Part shown: positions 8,695 to 18,178 of the stretch, piece by piece | Layout: every line of letters starts with the position of its first letter | Position numbering within the stretch: position 1 is the first letter of the stretch | Source: Mesorhizobium sp. | GTDB lineage: Bacteria; Pseudomonadota; Alphaproteobacteria; Rhizobiales; Rhizobiaceae | Assembly: GCA_004020545.1 (NCBI GenBank) | Contig: SAQE01000016.1 | Location: forward strand, 33,825-97,824 | Length of the DNA: 64,000 nucleotides | Direction of reading: 5' to 3' | Notes under the pieces: generated by a model | Databases searched by the model: none | The model's input: only the letters and a program-made list of their open reading frames with translations | Told to the model about the DNA's origin: nothing | Position numbers and translations under genes: made by a program

Positions 8695-9606
8695 ATGAAA
8701 TCGCGGACGCGTATACCGACGACACCCCTGTTGATGATCCTGCCGAGTTTCCTTCTGGCGATGTCGATCATCGGCTATCCGATCCTTGACCTCGCGTGGA
8801 CGTCAATGCAGGAGGTCAGCCGCTTCGGAAAGATGATGGGCTTCGTCGGCTTGGTGAATTTCTCCGAAGTGTTTCGCGATCCGCTTTTCTATTCATCATT
8901 GGTGCGCACGGTGATCTGGACGGTCGCGGTGGTTGGCGGAACGCTGATCATATCACTGCCGATCGCGATAATGCTCAACGACGATTTCTATGGTCGAGGC
9001 CTAGCCCGCGTCATTGTCATGTTGCCCTGGGCGATTTCACTAACCATGACAGCCGTGCTCTGGCGCTGGAGCCTCAACGGTCGCGCCGGACTCATCAATG
9101 CGACGCTGATGGATTTCCACATCATCAGCGAGCCGATCGAATGGCTCGCCACGGCTCCACTTGCCTTCACCGTCGAGATCCTTGTCGGTATCCTGGTCTC
9201 CATTCCATTCACAACGACGATCTTTCTTGGCGGCCTGTCCTCTCTGCCGCAGGATTCTTATGAGGCCGCGGTTGTGGACGGCGCCAAGCCCTGGGAGCTG
9301 TTCCGCTATATCACGCTGCCGCTGATGAAGCCCTTCATCAACATCGCGATAGTGCTCAACGTCATCTATGTCTTCAATTCGCTTCCAATCATCTGGGTCA
9401 TGACGGAAGGCGGGCCAGCCAACGGCACCGACATCCTGGTGACCTACCTCTACAAACTGGCTTTTCGCTTCGGCCAGCTCGGTAAAGCGTCTGCGATCTC
9501 GCTTATCATGTTCTCCGTCCTGTTCGTCTTCACCATCGCCTATGTGCTGATGGTGATGCGGCAGGAACACGACAGCGCTGACGAGGAGGTGAAACATGAC
9601 GCCTAA
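8695..9606 (+). CDS. Sugar ABC transporter permease (MalF/UgpA type)
   Basis: 303 residues with six predicted transmembrane helices. The cytoplasmic EAA loop is at about 190-211 (YEAAVVDGAKPWELFRYITL), the contact site for the ATPase, followed by P and aromatic-rich helix 5. It forms the membrane channel together with the second permease, whose start codon overlaps the last 11 bases of this gene and so implies translational coupling. Inner membrane. Normal length for the family, with no anomalies seen. Confidence 0.93.
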   Translation: MKSRTRIPTTPLLMILPSFLLAMSIIGYPILDLAWTSMQEVSRFGKMMGFVGLVNFSEVFRDPLFYSSLVRTVIWTVAVVGGTLIISLPIAIMLNDDFYGRGLARVIVMLPWAISLTMTAVLWRWSLNGRAGLINATLMDFHIISEPIEWLATAPLAFTVEILVGILVSIPFTTTIFLGGLSSLPQDSYEAAVVDGAKPWELFRYITLPLMKPFINIAIVLNVIYVFNSLPIIWVMTEGGPANGTDILVTYLYKLAFRFGQLGKASAISLIMFSVLFVFTIAYVLMVMRQEHDSADEEVKHDA

Positions 9607-10426
9607 GCTGAAAAAGAGCCTTCTTTACTGGCTTTTGCTGTCACCGCTTTGCGTTGTTATCCTGTTGCCATTCGGCATCATGTTCGTGACCGCCCTGCGA
9701 CCACGCGACGAACTCTTCGTCTACCCGCCGACCTGGACCTTCAGCGAATTTCGTTGGGAAAACTTCGCCGAAATGTGGGTGAAGACCAATTTCGGCGGGG
9801 CGCTTCTAAACAGTCTCTATGTCAGCCTGACCTCGACGATCATTGCCATCGCGCTGTCTATTCCTGCCGCTTACGCGCTGTCGCGCTACCGCTTTTCCGG
9901 TAAAGGGCTCTACAGGAATTTCCTTTTGATGACACAGATGATGTCGCCGATCGTGCTTGTCCTAGGCCTGTTCCGGCTGATGGTGCATCTCAACCTGGTC
10001 AACAGCCTCAATTCGCTGGTCGTCACCTATGTCGCCTTCAATATGGCCTTCACGATCTGGATGCTGCAGAGCTACTTCAACACGATTCCGCGTGAGCTCG
10101 AGGAAGCGTCCTGGATAGATGGCGCGACCGGCTTTACCAGCTTGGTGAAGATCTTCTTGCCGCTGGCCATTCCAGCCATGGTCGTGACCGCGATATTCAC
10201 CTTCATCAACAGCTGGAATGAATTCGTGCTGGCGCTCACTTTGATCCGCAGCCAGAACGATTACACGTTGCCGGTACAGATATTCTCCCAGGTGGCTGGA
10301 CGTTACCAGGTCGAGTGGCACCACGTCATGGCGGCGACTGTGCTTGCCACGGTCCCTGTCGCCATCGTCTTCTCCTGGCTGCAACGCTATCTCATCCGCG
10401 GCATGGCGCTCGGAGCGGTCAAATAA
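9596..10426 (+). CDS. Sugar ABC transporter permease (MalG/UgpE type)
   Basis: 276 residues and six transmembrane segments, with the EAA loop at about 168-190 (LEEASWIDGATGFTSLVKIF). MalG-type proteins form the second half of the translocation channel. The gene overlaps the preceding permease by 11 bases and is followed after 27 bases by the ATPase gene, so the three are co-translated or co-transcribed. The family position is clear; the substrate follows from the binding protein and is unknown. Confidence 0.93.
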   Translation: MTPKLKKSLLYWLLLSPLCVVILLPFGIMFVTALRPRDELFVYPPTWTFSEFRWENFAEMWVKTNFGGALLNSLYVSLTSTIIAIALSIPAAYALSRYRFSGKGLYRNFLLMTQMMSPIVLVLGLFRLMVHLNLVNSLNSLVVTYVAFNMAFTIWMLQSYFNTIPRELEEASWIDGATGFTSLVKIFLPLAIPAMVVTAIFTFINSWNEFVLALTLIRSQNDYTLPVQIFSQVAGRYQVEWHHVMAATVLATVPVAIVFSWLQRYLIRGMALGAVK

Positions 10427-10453
10427 GCCTTGGAAATATAAGGACCTCCCAAC

Positions 10454-11524
10454 ATGGCATCGGTTACCATCAGCGGCGTCGAGAAGTGGTTTGGCACCCT
10501 GCAGATCCTCCATGGCATCGATATTGACATTGAGGACCAGGAGTTTGTCGTCCTGGTCGGGCCATCCGGCTGCGGCAAATCCACGTTGCTGCGCATGATC
10601 GCCGGCTTGGAATCGATATCGGACGGCGAGATATCGATCGGCACACGGATGATCAATGACGTACCGGCCCGCGACCGCGACATCGCCATGGTCTTTCAAA
10701 ACTACGCCCTCTATCCGCATATGAGCGTCTTTGACAATATCGGCTTCAGCTTGAAGTTGAGAAAAAGGTCGAAGCAGGAGATTTCGGAAAAGATCAACGA
10801 AGCCGCCGAGATACTCGATCTTACGCCCTATCTGGAGCGCTCGCCGCGACAGTTGTCGGGCGGACAGCGACAACGCGTTGCCATGGGCAGGGCTCTGGTC
10901 CGGGATGCGCAGGTCTTCCTCTTCGACGAGCCGCTTTCGAATCTGGATGCCAAGCTTCGGGTTGTCATGCGGACTGAGATCAAGGCCCTTCACCAAAGGC
11001 TCAAGACCACGTCGGTCTATGTGACACATGACCAGATAGAGGCCATGACGATGGCGGATCGCATCGTCGTCATGAACAAAGGGCGTGTGGAACAAATCGG
11101 TACGCCGATGGATCTTTATGACTTTCCGGCCAATCTGTTTGTGGCGGATTTCATTGGCTCGCCGTCAATGAATTTCATCGAGGGCATCGTTGCCGCTGAT
11201 AACGAGGGACCTTTTGTAACGGCTAAGGATGGAACCCGGCTCGCCATCTCACGCGAGTCCTCAGCCGCCCTCGGCCAGAAGGTTGTCTATGGAGCAAGAC
11301 CTGAACATCTGGTTTTGGCTAGCGGAAACGAAGGCTTTGACGCGACCATCGAAGTCATCGAGCCGACTGGCCCTAACATACAGATCTTCGCAGACGTCGC
11401 GGGACAGCGAATTTGCGCGCTCTCCACTGAACGTCGTACCCACAAGCCGGGACAGAGGATCAGATTGCACTGTCCTGAGACGTCCGTTCACCTTTTCGAC
11501 GCCTCTTCAGGCGCAAGGATTTGA
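10454..11524 (+). CDS. Sugar ABC transporter ATP-binding protein (MalK/UgpC type)
   Basis: 356 residues. Walker A GPSGCGKST at 36-44, Q-loop FQNYALYPHMSV, signature LSGGQRQR, Walker B FLFDEP and switch His in YVTHDQ are all intact. The last 110 residues form the OB/TOBE regulatory domain typical of MalK-type ATPases. It drives import through the two upstream permeases. An AAGGA ribosome binding site precedes the ATG. It is the last gene of the plus-strand operon, with a bidirectional-looking terminator at 11648-11687 separating it from the convergent gene at 11771. Confidence 0.93.
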   Translation: MASVTISGVEKWFGTLQILHGIDIDIEDQEFVVLVGPSGCGKSTLLRMIAGLESISDGEISIGTRMINDVPARDRDIAMVFQNYALYPHMSVFDNIGFSLKLRKRSKQEISEKINEAAEILDLTPYLERSPRQLSGGQRQRVAMGRALVRDAQVFLFDEPLSNLDAKLRVVMRTEIKALHQRLKTTSVYVTHDQIEAMTMADRIVVMNKGRVEQIGTPMDLYDFPANLFVADFIGSPSMNFIEGIVAADNEGPFVTAKDGTRLAISRESSAALGQKVVYGARPEHLVLASGNEGFDATIEVIEPTGPNIQIFADVAGQRICALSTERRTHKPGQRIRLHCPETSVHLFDASSGARI

Positions 11525-11539
11525 GAGCGTCTCTCGCAA

Positions 11540-11650
11540 GTATCCTGTAGCGAATGTTATCCCGAAGCGCGTTAAGTCGAAAAGGCTTCGAGCGACGCGC
11601 CTTCTTCCCAAACCGGCTGACCGGCCGCATTTCGCGCGACATGCATTAAA
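11540..11650. repeat. Fragment of rhizobial interspersed palindromic repeat
   Basis: This intergenic stretch contains GCGCGACATGCATTAA (ending about 11649), also present in the repeat block after otnI near 22100, and short GC-rich inverted segments such as AAGGCTTCGAGCGACGCGCC. Both features are typical of mosaic repeats scattered between genes in rhizobial genomes. No coding potential was seen. Confidence 0.45.
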
Positions 11651-11687
11651 AGCCCCTTGACGCCATGTTGGCGCAGGGGCTTTCTTT
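11648..11687. terminator. Intrinsic terminator between convergent genes
   Basis: The outer stem AAAGCCCC/GGGGCTTT (11649-11656 with 11676-11683) and the inner stem CGCC/GGCG (11661-11664 with 11670-11673) are followed by TTTCTTTG on the plus strand and preceded by AAA on the other. It can serve both the plus-strand sugar-import operon and the minus-strand gene ending at 11771. Confidence 0.7.
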
Positions 11688-11770
11688 GTTGCCAGGCGCG
11701 AGGTCTGCAATCAGATCGGTTCTGCAATCAGATCGGTGCTGAACGGGCGCAGGAAATCCTCGACAGCTCC

Positions 11771-12910
11771 TCACCAGCCGTTGATGCGTGGCCATTCGAC
11801 GATGTTGCCGTCATGATTCCCGGCAACGGCATGATATCGATCGTACATCGCCGCGGTCATGCAGGCATGGTTGGGGAGAATCCGAACCTTGGAACCAACT
11901 GGCAAGGCGTCATAGGGGAAGGGCCCCTGGCTCACTAGGAGGCCGTGTTCCTGGTAGACATGGCCAACAGTGACCCCCGGAATCCGTTCTTGGCAATGCA
12001 CGTCCATGACCATGCCGAAGCCGACATCCTCCGTCAGACCCGAAGCCGCCGTGCTGCGATCCTTGGACAAGGCAAGCGCGCCCGCATCGATGAGTGCGGT
12101 GTTGAACTGGGGCCGATGGCCGATGACCGTCGCGAGAACCGAAAGCGAAATGTCCTCCCGCCCACAGGAATAGATCTCGGACTGCATGACATCGCCGAAC
12201 ATGTAGACGCCGCAACGCACCTCCGTCACGCCGGCAAAGTTCACACCATGGGTCGCTGTCGGTGTCGAGCCGACGCTAACGACCGGAACGGCAAGGCCAA
12301 TCGCCCTTAGTCGTTCAGCAGCGGACACTGCTACGACACGCTCTTCCTCCGCCACCTTTCGGATATCCTCGATGGTGCGTGATTGATAGGAATGACCGGC
12401 ATGGGTCAGCACGCCCTCGAGCCGGGTTCCCGGCAGTTCGGCAAGCGTCCGGCCGATATCCAGCAATTCCTCAGAACCGCTAGGAACGCCGGCACGCTGC
12501 TCGCCTGAATCGAGTTCGATGAGAACGTCAACCACAATGCCCAAGTCGAGGGCTTGCCGGTTGACTTCCCGGACAAGGCCTAGCTGGTCGAGTATGACGC
12601 TCACCTTGATGCCGCGTTTGACGAGTTCGGCGATCCGAGCCAGCTTGTCAGGCAGAACGGTAACGCCATAGGTGATGTCGGAAATTCCGTGGCTTGCGAA
12701 ATATTCAGCTTCCTTGAGAGTCGACACCATCACCCCGCCGAAATTTCCGGCGATCGCTATGCGCGCAACCTCAATGGATTTAGCCGTTTTCATGTGAGGC
12801 CGAAACCGGACGCCATGATCCTTGAGCCTGCGGGTCATCCGGCGCGTATTTGCCTCGAGCAGCATCCTGTCCAGGATCAGGCTCGGTGTGCTGAGATTAT
12901 TCAATTCCAT
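11771..12910 (-). CDS. DSD1-like PLP enzyme (D-threonine aldolase / D-serine dehydratase family, alanine racemase fold)
   Basis: 379 residues from ATG 12910, which has an AAGGGGAA ribosome binding site; the frame extends upstream without one. Residues 36-45 (RFRPHMKTAKS region) carry the PLP-binding Lys41, and the C terminus has PNHACMTAA with His348 and Cys350, the metal ligands of eukaryotic-type D-serine dehydratases and D-threonine aldolases. The enzyme probably deaminates or cleaves a D-beta-hydroxy amino acid in the cytoplasm. The next gene in the transcription direction upstream is an M81 peptidase-like gene (29 bases away), suggesting an operon with a shared substrate. The exact activity is inferred from family only. 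Confidence 0.85.
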   Translation of the reverse strand: MELNNLSTPSLILDRMLLEANTRRMTRRLKDHGVRFRPHMKTAKSIEVARIAIAGNFGGVMVSTLKEAEYFASHGISDITYGVTVLPDKLARIAELVKRGIKVSVILDQLGLVREVNRQALDLGIVVDVLIELDSGEQRAGVPSGSEELLDIGRTLAELPGTRLEGVLTHAGHSYQSRTIEDIRKVAEEERVVAVSAAERLRAIGLAVPVVSVGSTPTATHGVNFAGVTEVRCGVYMFGDVMQSEIYSCGREDISLSVLATVIGHRPQFNTALIDAGALALSKDRSTAASGLTEDVGFGMVMDVHCQERIPGVTVGHVYQEHGLLVSQGPFPYDALPVGSKVRILPNHACMTAAMYDRYHAVAGNHDGNIVEWPRINGW

Positions 12911-12939
12911 GGTTCCCCTTGCGCAATTCGTGTCGGAGC

Positions 12940-14460
12940 TCAGGCGCGTGGCCACGTCACGTCGCGATCGACGGGGAAAATCGGCCGCGGCAAGAACTTA
13001 AAATCGAAACGTGTGAGAATTGGCGATGACAGGCCGGGCGCGTCCACCTCGATCACCTGGTCTGGTCCGAAGAATTCGTCAAAGCCGGCACGGAAATGAC
13101 CGCGTGATTTTACGACGATCGAACGTGCCTTGCTGATGTCGATCCCCATCATCTCGAAGAAGACCGGGTCGGCACACTGTGTACGTATGGAGATGATGAC
13201 AACCTTGATGCCTTCGACGTCGAGAAGCACTGTCGTGCCGAGATCGAGCCTGCGATTGGCGTAGAAACCTCGGCGGCCGACACAATCGCCGTCGCGGATC
13301 CGTAGCACGGTCGCATTGGCTTCAAATCGGCGGGAGAACCTGTCTGGCTCAACCCGGTTGAAGACCGCCCGGAAACAAGCGCCTTCTCCCAATTCCATGG
13401 CCTCCCGCGCCAGCGTCGGATCGTTGAAAATGCCAAGCACGGCTCCATTGGCTCGAGCCTTGATCAATGCTTCGAGAAGCCATGTTGTGTTGCCGTTCGC
13501 CCCGCCGCCGGGATTGTCGGCGACATCGGCGAGGATGACGGCTGGCAGGCTCGGATCTTCTCCAGCCGCAACCGCCTTTGCCACCGCCTCGTCGAGCGGG
13601 GTGAGGTGCGGGTCATAGCGCCGGTAGTCACTCCAGGCATACTCGGCAATATCCTGGGCTACTGCCTCGGCGACGGCGCGGTCGCTGCGGGCGGTCACGA
13701 TGATGCACAAGCCGTTTTTTGCTGTGTCGGCATAGGCAAAACCGCCGAGTATCGAGACATTCATGATTTCGCCGCCGGACTTGGCCTGACCATATCTCAT
13801 CAGATCGGCATAGGGTCCCTTGTCGGTGAGAAGGGTCACGGTCGGCGGGCAAATTGGCAGGCGGATGATTGCAGACGCCGGCCGCAATCCAGATAGCATG
13901 GAGCTCATTGCAAAAGCCGCCTCGCGACCGCGAGCGACCATGTCGACGTGCGGATTGGTCTGGTAGGCCACCACCAGATTGACTGCCGCAACCATCCGGT
14001 CGGAGACGTTTCCATGAAGATCGAGAGTCGCGACGATGGGGCAGTCTTTTCCGACCACGGAACGGGCCATTTCGAAGATATCGCCGTCGGGATCTCGGTC
14101 TTGTGTCGTGATCATGGCGCCGTGGTTGCATATGTACACCCCGTCGAGCGGCATTGCCGCTTCAAGCCTACCTTTCATGTCTTCCAATGTCTGGGCGAAG
14201 AAATCATGGTCAATCGGTCCACCTGCCTCGACAAGGCCGATCAGTATCGGAGCGGCTTCCCATTCGACGGAACTGTCCATAGCGGCGCAGAAGCTGTGCA
14301 TTTCCGCAGGGATCTTCGACTCGTCCTTACGGAGCTCCTCGGCCATTTCGATGCCGGCCACGTAGAGCCGACTGAGGAAATCATCGCGCCCGGTTACCGG
14401 AGCGAAGCTGTTGCTCTCCAGCATAAGTCCCAGAAGGGCGATTTTCTTTTTTCGAAACAT
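12940..14460 (-). CDS. M81 family protein (MlrC/microcystinase C-like)
   Basis: About 506 residues from ATG 14460; a GTG 21 bases upstream is an alternative, but its Shine-Dalgarno sequence abuts it. The N-terminal DUF1485-type domain shows ESNSFAP near the start, ICNHGAM, ATLDLHGNVS and YQTNPHVD; the acidic and His residues are the proposed zinc ligands. The C-terminal MlrC domain shows DVADNPGGGANG. Family members hydrolyse small modified peptides or lactam-like compounds. In most soil bacteria the substrate is unknown, so the microcystin link should not be assumed. It is followed by the PLP enzyme gene, with a LysR gene just upstream in the same direction. Confidence 0.85.
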   Translation of the reverse strand: MFRKKKIALLGLMLESNSFAPVTGRDDFLSRLYVAGIEMAEELRKDESKIPAEMHSFCAAMDSSVEWEAAPILIGLVEAGGPIDHDFFAQTLEDMKGRLEAAMPLDGVYICNHGAMITTQDRDPDGDIFEMARSVVGKDCPIVATLDLHGNVSDRMVAAVNLVVAYQTNPHVDMVARGREAAFAMSSMLSGLRPASAIIRLPICPPTVTLLTDKGPYADLMRYGQAKSGGEIMNVSILGGFAYADTAKNGLCIIVTARSDRAVAEAVAQDIAEYAWSDYRRYDPHLTPLDEAVAKAVAAGEDPSLPAVILADVADNPGGGANGNTTWLLEALIKARANGAVLGIFNDPTLAREAMELGEGACFRAVFNRVEPDRFSRRFEANATVLRIRDGDCVGRRGFYANRRLDLGTTVLLDVEGIKVVIISIRTQCADPVFFEMMGIDISKARSIVVKSRGHFRAGFDEFFGPDQVIEVDAPGLSSPILTRFDFKFLPRPIFPVDRDVTWPRA

Positions 14461-14553
14461 AGACCGCACTCTCTCTTGCACCTCCAGGAAGGATAGGCCG
14501 GTGTGTCGGCCTCCTCCAATGCAAGCTTGGCCTTGTTCGATGCGTGAGGGGTA

Positions 14554-15489
14554 TCAGTAGTTCTCTGGTGAGAGGAGTTCTGCCGGCCGGGCCTCACCGT
14601 CCAGCATGGACCACAACTCTTCCGCCATCGCGGGCAGCCGCTCGCGCGAGCGGAAGATGCGAATTTCAACGGGGATGAACCATTTTTCGCCGCCGGCCAA
14701 TACAAGGCTGCCGGATGTCAGTTCTTCTGAGATACTGCTCTCCGGAAGCCAAGCCATGCCTCGGCCCTCGCGACTTAGCGTTTTGAGTACAGCCGCCAGT
14801 TGGCTGACGAAAACCTTATCCAGATAGACCGGTTCTTCCACATTTTGGATCATGTGTTCGACAGCCTGCCCGATCGCAGACGTTTCAGTATAGGCTAAAT
14901 AGTGAACGGGCTCTTCCTCTGTGCCAGGAAGTTTATCAAGGGGGGAGCCGGCGGAATCGGGCAGTGTAACCGGCAGTAGCCGGTCGGTGCCGACAAGCTT
15001 CGAGGTGAAGTGCATCGGCGGCAAATTCATCTCGACCTGCGGGTGAGCGTGACTGATGGCAAAATGGGATTCACCCTTGATCAGCGACTGCATGCAATCG
15101 TTGAACTGGCACGAATCCAGTCTGATGTTGAAGGTATGGGTCTTGGCCTCGATCGACCTGATCCAGTTGGGAAAGAAGGTCAGTGAAAGGCTGTGCGTTG
15201 CAGAAAAGCGGATGAGATTGGCCGAAGTCTCACCGACCCGGCGTGCATCCTCCCGTCCCTGGAGGAGTCTTCTAAGTACCTCCTCGGCGACAGGCCGGAA
15301 CCGTTCGCCCGAGGGCGTTAAACTGATCGGTTGGGTGGTCCGATCAAACAGCTTCGCGCCGACCCAATCCTCGAGGCTCTTGATACGGCGGCTGAACGCT
15401 GGTTGGGTGGTGTAGCGCGCCTCGGCCGATCGGGAGAAATTTCGAGTGTCCACCAGGCTGAGAAAGTCCTCAAGCCAACGGCTTTCCAT
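14554..15489 (-). CDS. LysR-family transcriptional regulator
   Basis: 311 residues. The winged helix-turn-helix is at about 1-60 (FLSLVDTRNFSRSAEARYTT, QPAFSRRIKSLEDWVGAKLF), followed by a linker helix and a substrate-binding-like effector domain. Its close position upstream of, and in the same orientation as, the M81 and PLP-enzyme genes, with the aldehyde dehydrogenase ahead of it, suggests it controls this amino-acid-derivative cassette. Regulators of this type normally bind T-N11-A sites near their own promoter; no particular site is claimed here. Confidence 0.9.
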   Translation of the reverse strand: MESRWLEDFLSLVDTRNFSRSAEARYTTQPAFSRRIKSLEDWVGAKLFDRTTQPISLTPSGERFRPVAEEVLRRLLQGREDARRVGETSANLIRFSATHSLSLTFFPNWIRSIEAKTHTFNIRLDSCQFNDCMQSLIKGESHFAISHAHPQVEMNLPPMHFTSKLVGTDRLLPVTLPDSAGSPLDKLPGTEEEPVHYLAYTETSAIGQAVEHMIQNVEEPVYLDKVFVSQLAAVLKTLSREGRGMAWLPESSISEELTSGSLVLAGGEKWFIPVEIRIFRSRERLPAMAEELWSMLDGEARPAELLSPENY

Positions 15490-15632
15490 TTCGCTCCCCG
15501 GTCACTCGCTTTTGGTCGTAGTATTGTCAAAACGAAGACCGTGTCCAGCCAAGTTATGACGTCGTTTCCCGGTCCTGCCCGTCATACCCAGGGGTGTCCG
15601 GTTGGAGATATCGGGACGGTGCTGGCGATAGT

Positions 15633-17075
15633 TTACAGCCTGATCCCGACGTTCTTGGTCTGCACATAGCCTAGAAGGGCTTCCTGTCCCTTTTCTCGGC
15701 CATAGCCGGAGCGCCGCGTCCCGCCAAAGGGTGTCTCGACACCGCCTACCCACCAGTCATTCACATAGACTTGGCCAGCGACGAGACGATCAGCCGTCCA
15801 AAGCGCTAGTTTGAGGTCGCGGGTAAAGACTCCAGCCGCGAGCCCGTAGTCGGTCCCATTGGCAATAGCGATAGCTTCCTCGGCAGTGTCAAACGGGATA
15901 ACAACCAGGACCGGTCCGAAGAATTCCTCCTGCGCGACGCGCATATCTGGCCGAACGTCGGTGAAAATCGTTGGCGGCAAGAAAAATCCCTCGCGCGCCA
16001 GCCGCTTCCCGCCTATTGCAAGGGTGGCACCTTCCGCAACGCCAACGTCGCACAATGTCTCAATGCGCTGCAGTTGGCGCTCCGAGATCACGGGTCCCAT
16101 GTCGTAGCCCTCAACCCCCGGGCCGACAGTCCGTCGGGCTGCCTCGGCCTTGAGCTTTTCAACCAACGGCCCGATGATTGAACGATGAGCCACGAGCCGA
16201 GAGGCGGCCGAACAGATTTGGCCGGCATGATGCAGTATACCGCGGGCGATGTTTCGCGCTGCATTGTCGAGGTCTGCGTCTGCATAGGCGATGGCGGCCG
16301 ATTTGCCACCAAGTTCCATGACGCACGGGATAACCCGCTCCGCAGCCGCTCGTAGCACGCTCTTTCCTGTTTCCACTGACCCTGTGAAGACGATGTGGTC
16401 TATATCCTTATGTGCAACGAGAGCTGCTCCCGCCTCGGAGCCATAACCGCAAACTATGTTGACGGCGCCTTTGGGGACACCGGCGCGTTGGCAGGCTTCT
16501 GCCAACACGAAGAGACTGAGAGGCGAGTCCTCCGGCGACTTCAGCACAACCGTGTTGCCTGTCACAAGGGCGCAGGCAATAGATCGCGCGCCCACCGGAA
16601 GCGGTCCATTCCAGGGCACGATCTGAGCGGACACGCCGTAAGGCATTCTAATCGTATAGTCGACGACGTTCTCTCCGAGCGGGATCTGCCGTCCTTCCAG
16701 CTTGTCGGCCATCCCACCGTAATACCGAAGGTAGCGTTGGGTGAGCTTCACCTCGTTGTACCCGGCGGCGCGCGTCTTGCCGTTGTCGCGGACTTCCAGC
16801 TCCGCGATCTCATCCGCAAGCGTTTCGAGCTCCTCGGCAATCGCAAACATCAGTTCGCCACGGGCTGCTGGCGTCAGCGACTGCAGCCGGCGTTCTTGGA
16901 AGCAACGCCTTGCCGCGGCGACGGCCAGATCAATCTCAACGGCTCCTCCGCACGCGACCTGAGAAATGACCTTGCCATTGCCCGGGTCGACGATTGGGAT
17001 CGAGCGCCCGTCAGAACTATCCACCCATTCGCCACCAATAAAGTTTCGCCAATAAGGTCGAATTTCCGCAGCCAA
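15633..17075 (-). CDS. Aldehyde dehydrogenase (NAD(P)+), ALDH superfamily
   Basis: About 480 residues if translation starts at the TTG at 17075, the first codon compatible with the usual ALDH N terminus (AAEIRPYWRNFIGGEWVDS) and preceded by AGG. The longer frame to 17189 adds 38 unlikely residues. NAD-binding PWNGPL is near 154, Glu254 lies in MELGGKS and nucleophile Cys288 in HHAGQICSAAS, so the enzyme looks active. It oxidises an aldehyde to the acid in the cytoplasm; the substrate is unspecified. It lies upstream of the LysR, M81 and PLP-enzyme genes on the same strand and may belong to that regulon. Confidence 0.9.
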   Translation of the reverse strand: MAAEIRPYWRNFIGGEWVDSSDGRSIPIVDPGNGKVISQVACGGAVEIDLAVAAARRCFQERRLQSLTPAARGELMFAIAEELETLADEIAELEVRDNGKTRAAGYNEVKLTQRYLRYYGGMADKLEGRQIPLGENVVDYTIRMPYGVSAQIVPWNGPLPVGARSIACALVTGNTVVLKSPEDSPLSLFVLAEACQRAGVPKGAVNIVCGYGSEAGAALVAHKDIDHIVFTGSVETGKSVLRAAAERVIPCVMELGGKSAAIAYADADLDNAARNIARGILHHAGQICSAASRLVAHRSIIGPLVEKLKAEAARRTVGPGVEGYDMGPVISERQLQRIETLCDVGVAEGATLAIGGKRLAREGFFLPPTIFTDVRPDMRVAQEEFFGPVLVVIPFDTAEEAIAIANGTDYGLAAGVFTRDLKLALWTADRLVAGQVYVNDWWVGGVETPFGGTRRSGYGREKGQEALLGYVQTKNVGIRL

Positions 17076-17263
17076 GATGCACCTGATGTTCCGCTGATTC
17101 TGATCCAGGTTAGGGCTTGCACGGGCAGGGGGCCAATGTCTTTTCTCTATAACGTGATGTAGATTTTGAATAGCGCGCCGGTGCCCCAAGTCATTCCGAC
17201 TCCCCTGGAGTATTGAATCCTCTAACCCCAGCGCACCGCGGCATCCGCGGGGCGGCCATGCGG

Positions 17264-18157
17264 CTATTCGATCCCGTTTGCCCGCGCGATGAAATCGGAC
17301 AAGTGAGGCACGTAATCAGCCGCCCCGTTCCCGCCATTCGCCATTGCCACTGCGAAAGAGTTCTTCACGGCGCTGGCCATTGTCGTGGTTACCGTGGCGG
17401 CATTCGCCATCGATTCGACATAACGCATGTCCTTGTAGGCGTTGCTAAGGCTGAACTTATGCGCCTCGCGGTCGCCTTCCAGCGCATAGCCCATGAAGGT
17501 CTGGTAAAAACCGCAATCCATACGCCCGCCGCGGATCACCTTGTCGAACTCGGCCACTGGAATGCCGACCTTGCGCGACAGCGCGAGCGCCTCGGAATAA
17601 AGCGCGGCATAGCCAAGCGAGAGGAAGTTGTTCAAAAGCTTCATCCGGTGGCCATCGCCTACCCCGCCGATATGCACGATCTTGGCAGCCCATGTGGCAA
17701 TAACCGGCTGAACCCTGGCGAAGATGTCCGCCTTGGCCCCAATCATACAATCGAGCGTTCCCGCCCACGCTTCTTTCGGGGTGCGGCTGAGGGGCGCATC
17801 GGCGAAATGCACGCCGACCGCGGCCAGTTCCACAGCAAGGCGCTGGGTGACCGTCGGATCACTGGTGGAACAATCGACGATCACGCTGCCCGCCTGAAGG
17901 CCGGACTTCAGTGCCGCAATTGCCGCAGCCACTTCGGGCGATCCGGTCAGGCACAGGAAGATGATGGTACAATCGCGCGCCATCTCCTCCATCGAGGCCG
18001 CTTCGACCGCGCCCCGCGATACAAGATCTTCGACCGGTCCGCGGTTGCGGTGCGCGACCACGGTTAATGGAAAGCCCTTTTCGACAATGTTCTTCGCCAT
18101 ACCATGGCCCATCAGACCGATGCCGATGAAACCGATCTTCTCATTTGTCTGTGTCAT
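17264..18157 (-). CDS. 3-hydroxyisobutyrate dehydrogenase-like beta-hydroxyacid dehydrogenase
   Basis: 297 residues. The Rossmann motif GFIGIGLMG lies at 9-17 and catalytic Lys173 in GHRMKLLNN; the C-terminal domain is all-helical. The substrate loop normally reading DAPVSGG is DAPLSRTPKEA here, so the substrate probably differs from that of the canonical LtnD at 20326. It is the last gene of a three-gene minus-strand unit (otnK, otnC, this gene), 21 bases after otnC. A plausible role is oxidation of another C4 sugar acid (for example D-threonate or erythronate) feeding the same pathway. Family certain, substrate inferred. Confidence 0.87.
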   Translation of the reverse strand: MTQTNEKIGFIGIGLMGHGMAKNIVEKGFPLTVVAHRNRGPVEDLVSRGAVEAASMEEMARDCTIIFLCLTGSPEVAAAIAALKSGLQAGSVIVDCSTSDPTVTQRLAVELAAVGVHFADAPLSRTPKEAWAGTLDCMIGAKADIFARVQPVIATWAAKIVHIGGVGDGHRMKLLNNFLSLGYAALYSEALALSRKVGIPVAEFDKVIRGGRMDCGFYQTFMGYALEGDREAHKFSLSNAYKDMRYVESMANAATVTTTMASAVKNSFAVAMANGGNGAADYVPHLSDFIARANGIE

Positions 18158-18178
18158 TGTCTTTGCGATCTTGGCTGG

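Noticed and set aside
9962-11095. 377-codon minus-strand frame across the permease and ATPase genes
   Set aside because: Covers conserved ABC transporter motifs on the opposite strand and shows shadow-like composition.
12940-14460. Microcystin degradation by the M81 protein
   Set aside because: Only mlrC-type similarity is present, with no mlrA, mlrB or mlrD genes nearby, so a microcystin role is not supported.
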